Part shown: piece after piece, positions 49,131-61,599 of the stretch
Layout: each line of letters begins with the position of its first letter
Position numbering within the stretch: position 1 is the stretch's first letter
Assembly: GCA_951230915.1 (NCBI GenBank)
Contig: OX579639.1
Coordinates: 992,001-1,056,000 of the forward strand
From: Antitrichia curtipendula
Lineage: Eukaryota; Streptophyta; Bryopsida; Hypnales; Leucodontaceae
Direction: 5' to 3'
DNA length: 64,000 bases
The notes under the pieces: generated by a model
Seen by the model: only the letters and a program-made list of their open reading frames with translations
The model's database searches: none
Told to the model about the DNA's origin: nothing
Position numbers and translations under genes: made by a program

Positions 49131-49179
49131 TTAATAACTAAAATTAAACTCAAATTTTAATTTATACAATTTTAGGTCA

Positions 49180-49515
49180 AGTAGAAGAATTGTTGGTGAG
49201 CCTTGGGACCTAGAGAAGCAATTTTAGCCACTGATTTTACATTTCCTTATTGGTAGAACAACAATGATCTTGGATTGCTACTTAAACACACTTATTATGT
49301 ACAATTTGTGGGTTTCTACCCTATTTACATGTAGGATTTAGATTTATTTAAGGAAAAACACTCTATTTAGGAACAAATTTTATATAGGAACATGACATAC
49401 CTATTTTGGTTTTACACTCATTTGGGGGCTTTTTGTATAATAAACTACACTCAAAACTATAGGAAATCTAAAAAAATGAATCAAGAGTCCCAAGTGATGT
49501 AATGGAGACTCATAG
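49180..49515. mobile_element. 3' fragment of the TG...CA element family
   Basis: Contains the family's 3' stretch (cctattttggttttacactc, then cccaagtgatgtaatggaga) but no left end. Confidence 0.5.
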
Positions 49516-49539
49516 CAAAACAAAAAAGGCTTTTTTTGT

Positions 49540-52480
49540 AAAGCGAGGATATATTTTTCCAAATTCCTCATGGTATGCAACACCTTGCTCATACATGGCA
49601 TTTGGGCATCCAAATCATATAGGTCATACACAACTATAGCCACCAATTCCGAGAAATTGGTACAATGGACCCAAAAATGCTCTTCCAAATTGTTACGAGT
49701 AGACACTCGTCTGGACTTACTAGTGCTTAGCAAGGAGGTAGTTAGAACGGTTATGGTGTCTTCCTTATAGCAAGTGAGAGGAGGCCTTCCCTCTCACTTG
49801 TCATCTTGTTTACTTATGAATATTATTAATATGAGAAACCTTGGTTCATGATGTAAGAGTGTCGACATGAATGGATCCCTAACACAAATATATTTTTTCA
49901 CCAACCAAGACCCGATGCAAGATTTGCATTTGCTAGTGTCCTATAGCTTTTGCACATATTCCACCCATTGTGGGACCACCCCACTTTGTTGCAATGCTAT
50001 TTTCACCTCCAACAAATGGTCAATCCACTATAAGAAATCTGCATTTTTTTGGACAAGCTAAAAAACATGAAAATATGTTTTTTCTAACATCAGGCATGCC
50101 TCTATTGATGTCCAAAAACTTCCATCAAGATTGAAATAACAAAAACATGGTAAAATTTGAAAAAACACGCCATGTTTTTACATCTGCATTGACATGATTA
50201 AAGAAGGAGCCAAAAGTGCGCCACATCACCACTACATAAGTGCCACATGGGATTTCTTTCACCCAACCCAGAGACGATGTGGCACAGTGGCAGTTGACGT
50301 CAGGTTCTCTGAGAAGATTAATACTATTTTGACCAACACCAACTTAGACATCAAGAAGAATTATGATATTGTTTTTAGCGGCATCAACTTTGACATCTAG
50401 ACATTTTTGAGACATTTTTTGAGATGTTTCTTGACATGTCAACTTTGATGTCTAGGCCTTTTGCAAGTTTGCAACATCAACTTTGACATACACAATATGC
50501 CATACATTATACATCATATACAATGTGCCATACATTGTATATTATATAAAATATATAATATACTATATTTGATATTTATGTTGCATGGCTTGAAAAGCCA
50601 CTTATTGTGTGTATATTGACATGAAAAAACAAACTATTTATACAAGTGGGGTGGTAGGAGGAAAGACAAACCATATAGAATATGCAAATTTTCTGAATTT
50701 TACAAAGTTGTTGAAGTTGATGTCACAAAAAAAATCTGGACATCTCAATTGATATCGCAAAAAACATTTGAATGTCTTAGTTGATGTCTTTGTTGACATC
50801 TCAATAGATGTCTAAAAAAACAATGTTCAAATTCTCAGATGGTGCTAAATTGTGCTGATTTGGCATGCCACTTCATTCTTGTTGGATGCCATGTCACTCA
50901 ATGCCACATCAAGTGGTATTTATAAAAAATTAGATTTTTTTTTTAATTTTTTTAATTTAAAAAATATATATACCATGTGGCTACTTTTCCCTTATGTTTT
51001 CACATTTGATCAGGATCTTACCTCAATCTATAGTAACTTTCACTAATTTATCCAAAGTTAAACCAAAACCCTTTGCCAATGTGGCAATTCTATGTTTTCT
51101 TGGACATTGTACAAAACGTGATTGTATTTTTTTTTATGTCTTCCAGAACATTACCGTCTTATAGGATATCAATTCCTTTTGCTTGTGACATCTTAACGTT
51201 TTTTGGAATATTCAACTCAATTTTGTCTCTTAAGGCTGCAATCATGTCTTCATGCTCTTGTTTTGAAAAACATGTGTGTTTGCTGCTAACATAAAAAAAA
51301 ACGGGGATTTCTTATAGTGATCATACTAAAATTAGAAGCAAATCGTATTGCTACCGGCATCAATAAGCTATCATTTGTCTCATGCTTTCAAAATATAGCA
51401 AACAACATCTGTCTATTCCTGAAAAAATTGACTATAGTATGGGCTTCCTTCACTTGCAGTTGAATCCATTCTTCCTTCTTCCAATCTTTCAGCAACAGAT
51501 TCAGGGCGTATACAATGTGTCATTGGAAAAAATGTGTGGATATTTAATAGATATCAAAATTCATGCTACTGGATTTCTAAGAGCACTGATCTGTAGTCAC
51601 TTGTACAACATTAGTGGGATCCACCTGTTGTATGAATTTTTCCTAGACAGAGGCCAAAAATATTGTGTTCTTTTTATTCCATTTGTATCTACTGATCAAA
51701 AGAATTGCTCACCCTTAGAAGATACGAGTATGGCATTTATCAATAGGTGATTTGTAACCAAGCTCTATTTATCAATAAACAATGTTGTCCAAACTTCCTA
51801 ATGCTATCTTCGGTCATGTTATAAAACTTTACCTCAAGGTCTTGTCTTTGCTTGGTCAAAGAATTATGTCGTAGATTGTGATACGATGGTAAGATATAGC
51901 GCCTATTATACTCAATTGTTTTCTTCACCACTTCTTTGAAGGATGGATTTTGGGCTACAACAAATGGTATATTTACTGCATTAAAAAATTTGGCCCATAA
52001 TGCATTCAATTTGTGTTTATTTGCTTCTTCAAAGCCATCCATTAGTCTGCTCTGATTCTGAGGCCTACTAGTTGATGCCCTCAGGATTTCAAGTTCACCG
52101 GATGTTTTTGGATTTGAGTTTCTTCTGAACCCACATTAACAAGTCCTTCCAATGTTGTACATGAGTCTTCTTGCATAGAATGCGACGTGCCCCTTCCATT
52201 TGAAATATCTCTTCCGACCAAAGGTGTGCCGCTACCATCTATATTATCAACAATAGATCTTTGTGGGAATGCCCCACCGCATCAAACAAATAGAGTTCAA
52301 ACTCTTGGTGTCAATTGCGGGCAAGGGCTAACTCTTTTGTCATGAAAACTTGATGGATCTTCATATTCTAAGTGGTTCAACAAATGGCTTACCTTCTTGG
52401 CAAACACTAAGTTGCAAGCTTTGCACTTTAGTTTACCAATTGATGGGACACCATATCAAGTAGACCAATCCTTGTTCATA
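49540..52480 (-). pseudogene. hAT-family transposase, decayed and split
   Basis: On the minus strand, about 52440-52350 reads GKLKCKACNLVFAKKVSHLL, a BED-type zinc finger with CxxC followed by His. About 52042-51740 reads LNALWAKFFNAVNIPFVVAQ and then ILPSYHNLRHN, the start of the hAT core. About 51600 gives SALRN and a decayed VTDN-like block. After the CACTA element at 50026-51319 the gene resumes at about 49733-49570 (HFWVHC, then DAQMPCMSKVLHTMRNLEK), the late core region. Stops and frameshifts are numerous and no C-terminal dimerisation block was found. It once catalysed transposition of a hAT element and is now dead. Confidence 0.75.
50026..51319. mobile_element. Non-autonomous CACTA element, 1294 bp
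   Basis: The terminal inverted repeats share CACTATAAGAAATC. Target duplication ATC at 50023-50025 and 51320-51322. Many gacatc/gatgtc motifs lie towards both ends (50100-50480 and 50730-50815), like the subterminal transposase-binding repeats of CACTA elements. No transposase frame. Confidence 0.9.
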
Positions 52481-53561
52481 GTGATAAGTTTGAATATTTT
52501 TATATTGGAATCAAATTGAAATTATACAGACTAAATAAACAAGGCCCCAAATATGAAAAACAATGCATGCATAAAGCCTTGAGAACCAAGACCCTTGTCC
52601 ACCGAACTATGCATTATCAAGCAAAGGACACAAAATTTGCAGCTTCTAGCCTTCGAAAATCTTAATATTTAGTTTTCTCATGAGTCCTTGCAAATGCTTT
52701 ATTTTCTACACTTATAGTCTTCAACTCAATAGAGTTGGTGCTAACCGTTGGAAAGGAAATCTGAATTCTTATTTCAATCCCAATAGTTGGCCAATCTTCA
52801 TTGTTGCCATCCCATGCATTATGCATTATGCATAAGGCCAGGAATTGTAATTTTGGCGAAAGAATGGGTAGAGGGGTGGATGGGGTGAACGGAAGGACGG
52901 GATGATGGAAAAATAAAAGTTTTGGAGCATTAAAGGTCATCCACCTATTTGAGCTGCAGTCATGTGGGGTCTTATTTTTCTCTTCTTTATATATTTAGTT
53001 AGTTAGTTGAACAATAAAAGGAACCATTGCATTAGAACAAGAACCAAGGTACAACGTGACCAAGCCAAAAAAGTTAGAAAATGAAGAATTAAGAGCAAAA
53101 GAACCTGAACTTAGAGTTTATTTCTCTCTTAGAGGTTATGAGTTTCGGGGTTTGATTCTTACCTAATAGCTTGCTCTTCATGTTTAAAATCAATGAATAA
53201 TTGCACCTAGCTCTAATCAATGGCTACAAATAGAATACATATTGTTCAACCACATCAGGGTAGTAAATATGTTTGTAACTATTGATTAAAGCTTTTATCT
53301 GGGCATGAGGCTTTTCATCTTGTAGTTCATATTGTTCACTTTTGTAATTATTTTGACCAGGGTTATTTCTATTCATAATTTTGGCAATTCATGGATGGAA
53401 AGGGATGTGGTTCTTCATTTGATACAGATGGGATTAGAGAGGATAATAGTTCAGCAATACAAAATAACCTCATAAGGTAACTACCAAAAAAATACTTGGC
53501 AAAAACATAGAGCCCAAAATAATATAAATTAAAAGCAAATCAAAACATATTGTGAGAATAT
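52481..53561. other. Intergenic, nothing recognised
   Basis: The minus-strand open frame at 52662-52940 has no domain signature. Confidence 0.45.
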
Positions 53562-53680
53562 AGAGAGGGATAGATAGATAGAGGGATAGATAGAGGGATA
53601 GAGGAATAGAGGGATAGATAGATAGATAGATGGATGGATAGATAGATAGATGGATAGATAGATAGATAGATAGAGGGATA
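53562..53680. repeat. GATA microsatellite
   Basis: Array of gata, gagg and gatg units. A 28-bp sequence (ttaaaagcaaatcaaaacat and onwards) occurs on both sides, at 53529-53556 and 53681-53708, with one mismatch, so the array sits inside a 152-bp direct duplication. Confidence 0.85.
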
Positions 53681-53791
53681 TTAAAAGCAAATCAAAATAT
53701 ATTGTGAGTACAATTAATTAATAGTACTCAATACTCGTGAGATCCAAACAATAGTCCATATAGTTCTATTCTAATAGAAACAATGTCCATC

Positions 53792-54007
53792 CACTAGAAG
53801 AAACGCATGTTTTTTTTTATATGCCCAGTATTTTTATGACGGATTTTTTTGGACATCTATTTTGACATCTAGCTGTTTTTATGTTGTTTATGATGTTCAT
53901 TGGATGTTATTGTTGAAATAAAACAGCTAGATGTCAAAATAGATGTCCAAAAAAATCTATCATAAAAATACTAGGCATGTCAAAAAAAACATGGGTTTCT
54001 TCTAGTG
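53792..54007. mobile_element. CACTA-type MITE, 216-bp palindrome
   Basis: The ends share CACTAGAAGAAAC, with arms of about 90 bp. Target duplication ATC at 53789-53791 and 54008-54010. It shares the ttggacatctattttgacat motif style with the 1.3-kb element at 50026, so one transposase may have moved both. Confidence 0.92.
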
Positions 54008-54418
54008 ATCTCTATTGCATTTTATCACCACTACTCTGTATACTCTCTCTCAAAATACAAGATGACCTCTCTTTCACCATGAGTCTTGCACTTATTCGGC
54101 AAATTTTGTACCCAAAACTTTACCAAACAATGAGCACTCTGGATTTAGTTTCCATGTCAACCACAGAAAATTGCCATTTGCTTTCCAAAAAGTAGTCATC
54201 CTCCTCTTCAATCTTCCACTTTCACTTTTGCTTGGAAGACAAGTCCACTTCCTTTGCCTTCAAGGCTCTCAAAGCAACATCCACTCAATTTACCATCACA
54301 TTGATTGTTTTGTCATCACCTTCAATGTGTAACTAGCTTGGTTGGTCTCCATTTAGTAGGAATGCCTTTCAATGAGTTATGATGTCGTTCATCCTTCTAT
54401 CAAATGCCCATACCACCT
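54008..54418 (-). pseudogene. RING-finger gene remnant, downstream part
   Basis: The minus-strand frame reads VVWAFDRRMNDIITH near 54413-54370 and ALRALKAKEVDLSSKQ near 54260, with EEEDDYFLESKWQFSVVDME after it, interrupted by stops. It continues the frame that ends at 60138 on the far side of the large element. Bounded on the left by the CACTA MITE. Confidence 0.6.
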
Positions 54419-57400
54419 TGTGAGCGTTTATTTACCCACCCTTGATAAATACACGAGCACAATCAGGTTCTAGGGGGAGCTTTAATTTCTATCCTACAAG
54501 GTGCCTAACGTCGGTCTATTTTGCCTTCTAAGCAATGGATCTTTTGCTAAATACCCCACCTATCCTAACTTTGCCAAAGGAATTACGGGAATGGTAACCG
54601 TCCCTAGGTAACTAACACAACTGTGAACACTACGGTGATCCGGCTTGGGAATTCTAAAGTTTTAATCTAACTAGCCTAGGTTGGACACTACATCATGCCA
54701 ATCCTAGAAACCTAAGGCTTGCCTCCTCTGGACTTCCTTAATTTAACTTGGATTGGTCTAAATCTTTCCCAAGGGATTCTACACTTAATTTAGACCTCAA
54801 TCTATGTGGCCAACTCTAGTATGGCTTCTATTCTTATCTAAGGAGGGTTGAATTAGTCCGTGCTACTTGCTATTGTGGGAGACGCTCTATTTTTATCTTG
54901 TAGTGCTTATTTTACCCTAACCGGAACCCTATGTGGTTTTGGATTCGGACTTCCCTACAAGGAGCTAGCTACGGATGAAGTTTGGCTACTAGGCGATACT
55001 CCGAACTTTATCCACTAATTTCTATTAATTTGAGAGTTTGAAATTTACTTCTAAGGGTCTCTTGGGGTTCTAAGTCCCTATTAATACCACCTACTTGAGT
55101 CCTCCCTCGATTGGTCACTTCTTCTAATTTTTCATCCAATTTCGGGTCTAACCTTCATCCACTCCTATCTTCTTTGTTACAACTTCGATTTCTACATATC
55201 TTATGTTTTTGAAAACCTCTAGATATGTACTATATGGTTCTATTCTCAAACTTATTCTAACTTTTGGTCTTGGTGACCCTAGCTCTCGGTCCTAATCCTA
55301 CTTTGCTAATTAGAATGCGAAAAACGGAAAATAAAGGAGTTAATGTCATACCTCAGACCATCCTCCCCGAGTCGGGTGGGGTTGTGCCCCTAAGCTCCCC
55401 ATCCCGAGGTCCCCCCTAGTCATGGAATGTCCAATTACGCCTTTGGATTCCTTTGTAAGGGACTTCAATTTACAATTTGGGGGCCCCCCTTGATCCCTTC
55501 TTTTCCTAATGTACTCTCCCTTCTCCTTGGTTTCCTCCCTTTCTTTTATCTTGGCACTATGCCAATCATATTTTGATGGTGGTCTTACAACTTATCCCCT
55601 CGTATTCCAAGAGGATTGGTAGTACTTCCTATCTTCTTCCGTATTTTTACTTTGTGTCATTCTAATCTCTCCCTCAATGGTCCCTGATGGATTTCCTAGA
55701 TTTTTGTCATAGATGGTGCTAATCTTACTCCTAGGCTATTATTGATCATTTTTCTCCTTTCTTCTTCTATTTCTGTCCTTCTATCTAATCCTTCATCATT
55801 GTTTGTAGACTTGTTTGGTGGTGATGTAGGTTGGATTGGACGTTTTTGTGCAGGTGGCGCGTGGAGTGGCGACCTCTATTTCTCCTCCCTCCCTCTTGTG
55901 TTTTTTTAAGTTCCAATCTGATTTTTCCTCCCTCCTAACTGGATTCCAAAATTTCAGTCTTAGTATGATAAAAAATAAAAGGTTGGTTGATGCCCTATAG
56001 GGCATCATCCCGTTTGGTCTAGAAATCCAGTAGTAATCAGATTTCACGTTCAGTCAAGCCAACTGACCCGATGGCTGAGGTTCAAATTCAGTCAAGCTGA
56101 CTGCCCGATGGATGTATGTTGGTTGGTATGCGGTTGGTATGTTGGCTGGTGTACTGGCTGGCCTTTCCTAAAATCCCACTACAACAAAACTAGTGTTTTA
56201 TGACTACAAAATATGACTGCAATGAGTTGTAAAATCGAAAAATATGACTGGCCGCAAAAGTCACTGTAGATGACTGCAACATGACTGACATGAGTCATTA
56301 CCGACGAGTCGCTTCGGACATTAGTCATATTGGCAGTCGTATTTTTGGGGGGTATAATTATCCATAATTAGCCTTATTTTGCCAACAAGGTGTATACTTT
56401 GACTATCTTTGAGGGCTTGACTTTTTTTTGAGTTGCCCGGGCAAACAAAAATAAATCCTACGTGGCATGTGATTCCATGTAGTCATTTTAGAGATTTACA
56501 AGAGATAATCATATTGGAAAAGGAGAATGTAAGAAGAAAAGCAACTCTCTTCATTGACATTTATTAGTCACCAATATAAAACACATATACCACAATGAGT
56601 CATTCACAAAATCCAATAAGATCTATATTCCTTACAATAATGTGAAGATGGCTCTATTGGATTGCAAGTAGCCTCCAATGACTTTGTTTCAACTTTTGGT
56701 GCCTGCAATAACAATTAAAGAAATGGGAGGTTAATTTTTAGTGAATGAATAAAAAATCTCAACCTTCAAAGGCTTACAACAACACAAAATATGTAGCTCA
56801 AGTTTAAGATAGAAAAAATAAGAATGGTAATGGAGAAAACAAGAAGAAAAAATAGACAAGTACTAAAAGATAACAACAAGCAAGAGTTAAGATGCAACAA
56901 GAAACAAGAAGCAACAATTAAGACACAATAAGAAACAAGAAGCAACAACTAAGACACAACAAGAAGCAACAATTAAGACACAACAAGAAACAACAAGAAA
57001 CAACAAGAAACAACAAAAAAGAAGAGTTAAGATGCAATAAAAAGAAACAAGAAGCAACAATTAAGACACAACAAGAAACAACAAGAAAGAAGAGTTAAGA
57101 TGCAATAAAAAGAAACAAGGAGCAACAACCAAGGCACAACAAGAAACAACAAGAAACAAGAGTTAAGATGCAACAAAAAGAAACAGGAAGCAAGAATTAA
57201 AAAGCAACAAGAAGAAACAAAAAACAAGAACTAAAAAGAAGAAAGAATTAAAATGCTAGAGAAAGAAAGAGTTTAGATTCAACAACAAGAAACAAGAAGC
57301 ATGATTAGAACTAAAAAGCAACAAGAAAGAAGAGTTAAGATGCAACAAAAGACAATAGCTAAGAAGCAGAAAATAAGAAGCAATAACAAATATGAGCTAG

Positions 57401-60137
57401 AAGACAATAAAAGGCAAGGAAGAAGGCCAAAAAAAGTGGCGGCTAGGATTTCAAGACCCTAAAAAGTGGCGGCTAGGGTTTCAAAACCCTAAAAAAATAG
57501 TGACTAGGATTTCAAAATCCTAAAAAGTGGCGGCTAGGGTTTCAAAATCCTAAAAAAATAGTGACTAGGTTTCAAAATCTTAAAAAATAGGTGAGTAGGG
57601 TTTCAAAATCTTAAACAATGGCTTATTCAATTTTTTTTTAATTGCCTGTATTTTTCTTGGGTTGCCAAAACAAAAAAAATGTCATTACTATGAAAATATG
57701 ATTGAGAATATGACTTAGCGTTCAGCAAACATGTTCCTTACGTTCCCTATGAAGTACTTTGGTGTTCCTAATGGTCGTATAGTGTATATTTGTAAAGTAG
57801 AAGGCCCAAAAATGGTTGACAGTCATATTTTGCAGTCATATTTTTCCTCAAGGTGTTGGCCTTCAAGAATATGACTGCAACCAGTCGTTAGTCATCCTCA
57901 GTCATGTTTTTGCAGTCATAAAATACCCGTTTTCTTGTAGTGTCCACCCCCCCGGGTTCCTTTAGGGGAACCCACTAACACAAAACTAAATCGGATTTTT
58001 AGTGAGGAGTTAGTGATAGGATCAAAGCTTCGCCATCCGGGGGGTTAGGCCCCAATTTTTAGGAAGGTCACCTAAGCTAAACGTCACAAGACGGTTACTT
58101 GGTTTTCTTTTTCTAGGAACTCATGACCAATCTTGGAAGCTAAACTCTGGACTTTGCTAAAACTCAGATAAAAACTTGGACTTGGCTATACGGGGCTAAA
58201 ATTTGGCTAAAATTAAATCCCTTGGAAGCTAAACTTTGGGTGTTTCCAACAATGTCTTGGAAACTAGACTTTGGAGCTAAAGACTAGGGAGGTTCAAAGC
58301 TTCGCCAACCGGATGGGTTTAACATCAACTGTGGCACTCCCAAGTTCAAAGCTTCGCCGTGCGGGACGGTTTAACACACACTGTAGGACTTGACTTGACT
58401 ATAAGTTCAAAGCTTTGCCATTCCGTAGGGGGGTCCACTCAACAAGGGAAAGGTTAGTAGAAAGTAAGATCACACTTAGAGAAAAAACACGTACTTGAGG
58501 ACAACGTGGCAACAAAAAGACCTACATACTAAAGGCCCTCCAAAGTGGCATCGCCAAGGTACGGTGGGGGGGTATCTTTAGGATTAGTACAACCAAGACA
58601 ATGATACTTCAAAAAGCACGTTAGCCCAAAGGAACACAAAAAGAAGGAAGAACCAAATGACACACACAAACAAGATGGAAGGACTCCCAAAGAACTTCAA
58701 AGCTTAAATTTTAAGAACAATGGAGCTCAAAAAGAGCTCAGAAAACATCGTAGAGGTTTTTGGCTTCAAATGCCAAAATATCCACAGTAACTTGGACCCA
58801 CGGATCCAACAAAAAAATGAAGGGGGTGATTTGAGAGAGGAAAGTGTGGCCCTTATATAGGTTTCCAAGGGCCCACTCTCCCCCTAACTTCCTACTAGTA
58901 ACCTTATTGATTTAGATTTTCATGCTTATCCTCCAAGATTTTCATCCAAATCCCTAAATTTTGACTATCTACCATTTATGCTGGACCAACACTCTAACTT
59001 TTGGAGATTAACTCCAAATTACAAATGGACAGCGCCAATGGCTCTAGAGGGCCATTTTTGGCCAAGGATCCCCCTTACCCCTACTCCGGTGTGAAAAGTT
59101 CACCGCCACCTAGTCCCAACTTCTGTTTAATTAAGTGGTAAAAATCTAACTCTCGGCGGTTGACTCCTATGACAAAAGTAACTACATAGGGTTGTCCGAA
59201 AGGCTTGAGGGAGTTGGAAAAGACCCTTTGTTGACTTCGTTTCGACTTCGTGTGCCCCCGAGACGCCAGTCAACTTTATGCAAATTCCCCCATGTTGTAA
59301 TTTTGGAGGCATCTTGCCGGTTCGGATTCCTCCCGCTATCGGAATGTCTTGAAACTTGTTGGAGCGCATTATTAACATAAAAGAAGCTATACTGATTTTT
59401 AGTGAGATTTTACTGCGCCTGAGGTAATTATTAGAAATTTCCTATCAGGTTTTGAGGTGGTTGACCCTCTGGAAGGGGTATTTTTGCAATCCAGAAAATT
59501 CCGAAACTTCTTGGGGAACCTCTCATGAAGTTTTCCAAGAGATTTGTTAGCTCAAGTCTTTTACTGGCACATTTGTCAGGGGGGGGGCAAAACCTTGGCT
59601 CCTTGTATTTATCGGCAGTCAAGGAATCTTTCACATGTGGAGGAATCTTGGCAAATGGGTTTTGCTTCTGACATGTTTCCAAGCCAAGATCACAATCCAG
59701 TATCCATAGATTCCATTGTTGGCCCATGTTGAGGGAGTGATGCTTGTATGCTAACAATTAAGGTTTCTACTATTTGTCGTTAGAATAGGGAACTGAAACC
59801 TATCTTCGGAAATCTATCTATGAACTCCATGGACTTCCCTTAGTCCAATTTGGCTACTACAGTTGCGTGCCACATGGATTTAAGCTATTTTGGGTAAGAA
59901 CCCTCATACCTAGCAATTCCTACTAATTCCGCGGATCTAACCTATGTACGAGTGGGATTTGGGGTTATTCTAGGGAAAATACTCTATTATAGATCAAATG
60001 CTATATTGGTATGTGACATACCTATTCTGGTTCTACACTCTTTTTAGGGCTTTTTGTATGATTTTTTTAGTTTAATTTAATATTAATGAAAAAATAAAAA
60101 AGACTGTGAGTCCCAAGTGACAAATTAGGGGCTCACA
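54419..60137. mobile_element. TG...CA element, 5719 bp, with exact 5-bp target duplication
   Basis: It starts TGTGAGCGTTTATTTACCC and ends GGGGCTCACA. CACCT occurs at 54414-54418 and 60138-60142. Short inverted ends (TGTGAGC/GCTCACA), TG...CA termini and a 5-bp duplication are LTR-retrotransposon features. However, no internal second LTR, primer-binding site or coding region was found, so it may be a very long solo LTR or a non-coding relative. Net length without the nested CACTA element is about 3.95 kb. Relatives in the window: 38291, 26877, 32369 and 49180. Confidence 0.78.
56177..57942. mobile_element. Non-autonomous CACTA element, 1766 bp, with minisatellites
   Basis: The ends are CACTACAACAAAACTAGTGT and, on the reverse strand, CACTACAAGAAAACGGGTAT. 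Target duplication TCC at 56174-56176 and 57943-57945. Dense atgactgca motifs lie near both ends (56200-56340 and 57820-57920). The interior is a degenerate aacaagaaacaa/gcaacaattaagacac minisatellite (about 56860-57370) and a 30-bp-scale repeat, aaaagtggcggctagggttt (57430-57615). Confidence 0.92.
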
Positions 60138-61470
60138 CACCTCCACTAATGAATCTCTTGTATTTGACTCCCTATTTATTTTCACAAAAGCATGAACTTA
60201 TACAACTTCTTCTAACTTTGATAAGAAGAGGGTCATGCCTATCAAAGCATGATTGTACGTCCTATACTACTCATTGAACTCTTTAGCACACTCTACCTTT
60301 ACCCAATTGTCATTTGGGTCTTTTTGCACTTCTTTTTCAACGAACTAGAAGAATTTATGGTGTTGCACGCTCCACTATCCCCCCCCCCCATGCTACAGCA
60401 AAACAATTCACGAGCCTTGCCATCTTCAATACCTTGGGTCCACAACTCCACCTCCCTATTGAAGATCATCTAAATGAAGGGATTCACCAATTGTTGAGAC
60501 TCCTCGTATAGTCCATACTTTTGTTCATTTGAATTTTATGTTAGAGTTTTCCCCCAATGCAAGAAATTTTGGAATATGTATGGCCCTTGGTCAAGTGAAG
60601 GATACATCAATTGTATTTGTGACCCGGGGACATATCTTCTAAGATCCCAAGTAATTTGTAGAATCTAAGGCGCAAAGGAGAACAACACTCAATACATTTC
60701 AAATGAATGAGTGATGCATTGACAATGCATGTGATATGGAATGTGTGGCAACATTGGCCCATGGACAGGACTCCTTCAGGTCCAAAATGACCTTGGCAAA
60801 AGCTACAATGATCCTTCAAGATTCCCAAAACTGGATCACAAGCATGCACTACTATCTTCTCCTTCTTCTTGACATGTGTCGAAAGTATGTTGTAAGGAAT
60901 CCATCCTTCCTCTACTTCCAAGGCCCAATTGATGTAGGGAAGCTCTTCCTTCTTTGTGTGATTCAACCGCTCGAACATAGCATCCATGTCTCCCCGACAT
61001 GTAATTTCCGTGGATCCCCACAAATGTTGATCAAATACGCTCTTGAACATCTTCAAAGAGGTCTCAATGGCATTGCATTCTTCATCCGACTTCATTGCAA
61101 ATTTGCGAAGGGTTAGCCCTTGTATTGCTCAAGATACTACGGAGGATTTGTCTTGAAGTTTTTATATCCACCCCAACCATGAATCTAGACATGAGTGCAT
61201 TCTTCAAGCATACATTCATCCATGTCCATTATTTGTTTCAATCATTCTAACTCCAATTGAACAAAGACCTTTCCTTGGATTGCTTCATCCAATTTTGACT
61301 TTATTTTTTCCAACTCATGGCCTTTAGTTGCATGGAAGCATTTGTGAATATTGAAAAAGGATTGAGGGTGGCGGAACGTACTAGCACTTCACCTTTGTCG
61401 ATGTCTTTAACCTCATCAAATTTCATGATGTCGGACTTCTCCAGTGCTTTGCAGGGTTGTCATAACGGGC
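60138..61470 (-). pseudogene. RING-finger gene remnant, upstream part
   Basis: The longest open piece is 60607-61095 (162 codons). It includes DHCSFCQGHFGPEGVLSMGQ, then CCHTFHITC and CIECC, a RING-type Cys/His pattern (CxxC, CHxxxHxxC, CxxC). Upstream pieces around 61100-61460 (for example MKFDEVKDIDKGEVLVR) and downstream pieces around 60140-60540 (for example FNREVELWTQGIEDGKAREL, EVQKDPNDNWVKVE) are in shifted frames. The family is unknown to me; a RING could imply ubiquitin ligase activity, but that is unproven. The gene is dead. Confidence 0.6.
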
Positions 61471-61599
61471 GAGTTAGGATCATCGGATGTCCCGGACGGA
61501 CGGGCAAACCGGACTGGACGGACGGACGGTCCGGACCAACTGGACGGCCTCAATTTCTCAAAGTTGTGGAATTTTTTTCAATGACACGTTAGCTTGGAC

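Noticed and set aside
56740..57420. Minus-strand Leu/Ser/Phe-rich frames (56766-56948, 57027-57227)
   Set aside because: Translation artefacts of the aacaagaaacaa minisatellite.
57425..57615. Telomere-like ccctaaa/ctagggttt repeats
   Set aside because: The unit is about 30 bp with interspersed gtggcgg and lies inside a CACTA element. The telomere-like heptamers are coincidental.
38291..60137. Full LTR retrotransposons with two LTRs
   Set aside because: No second copy of the 5' terminal sequence occurs near the 3' end of any element and no gag-pol frame was found.
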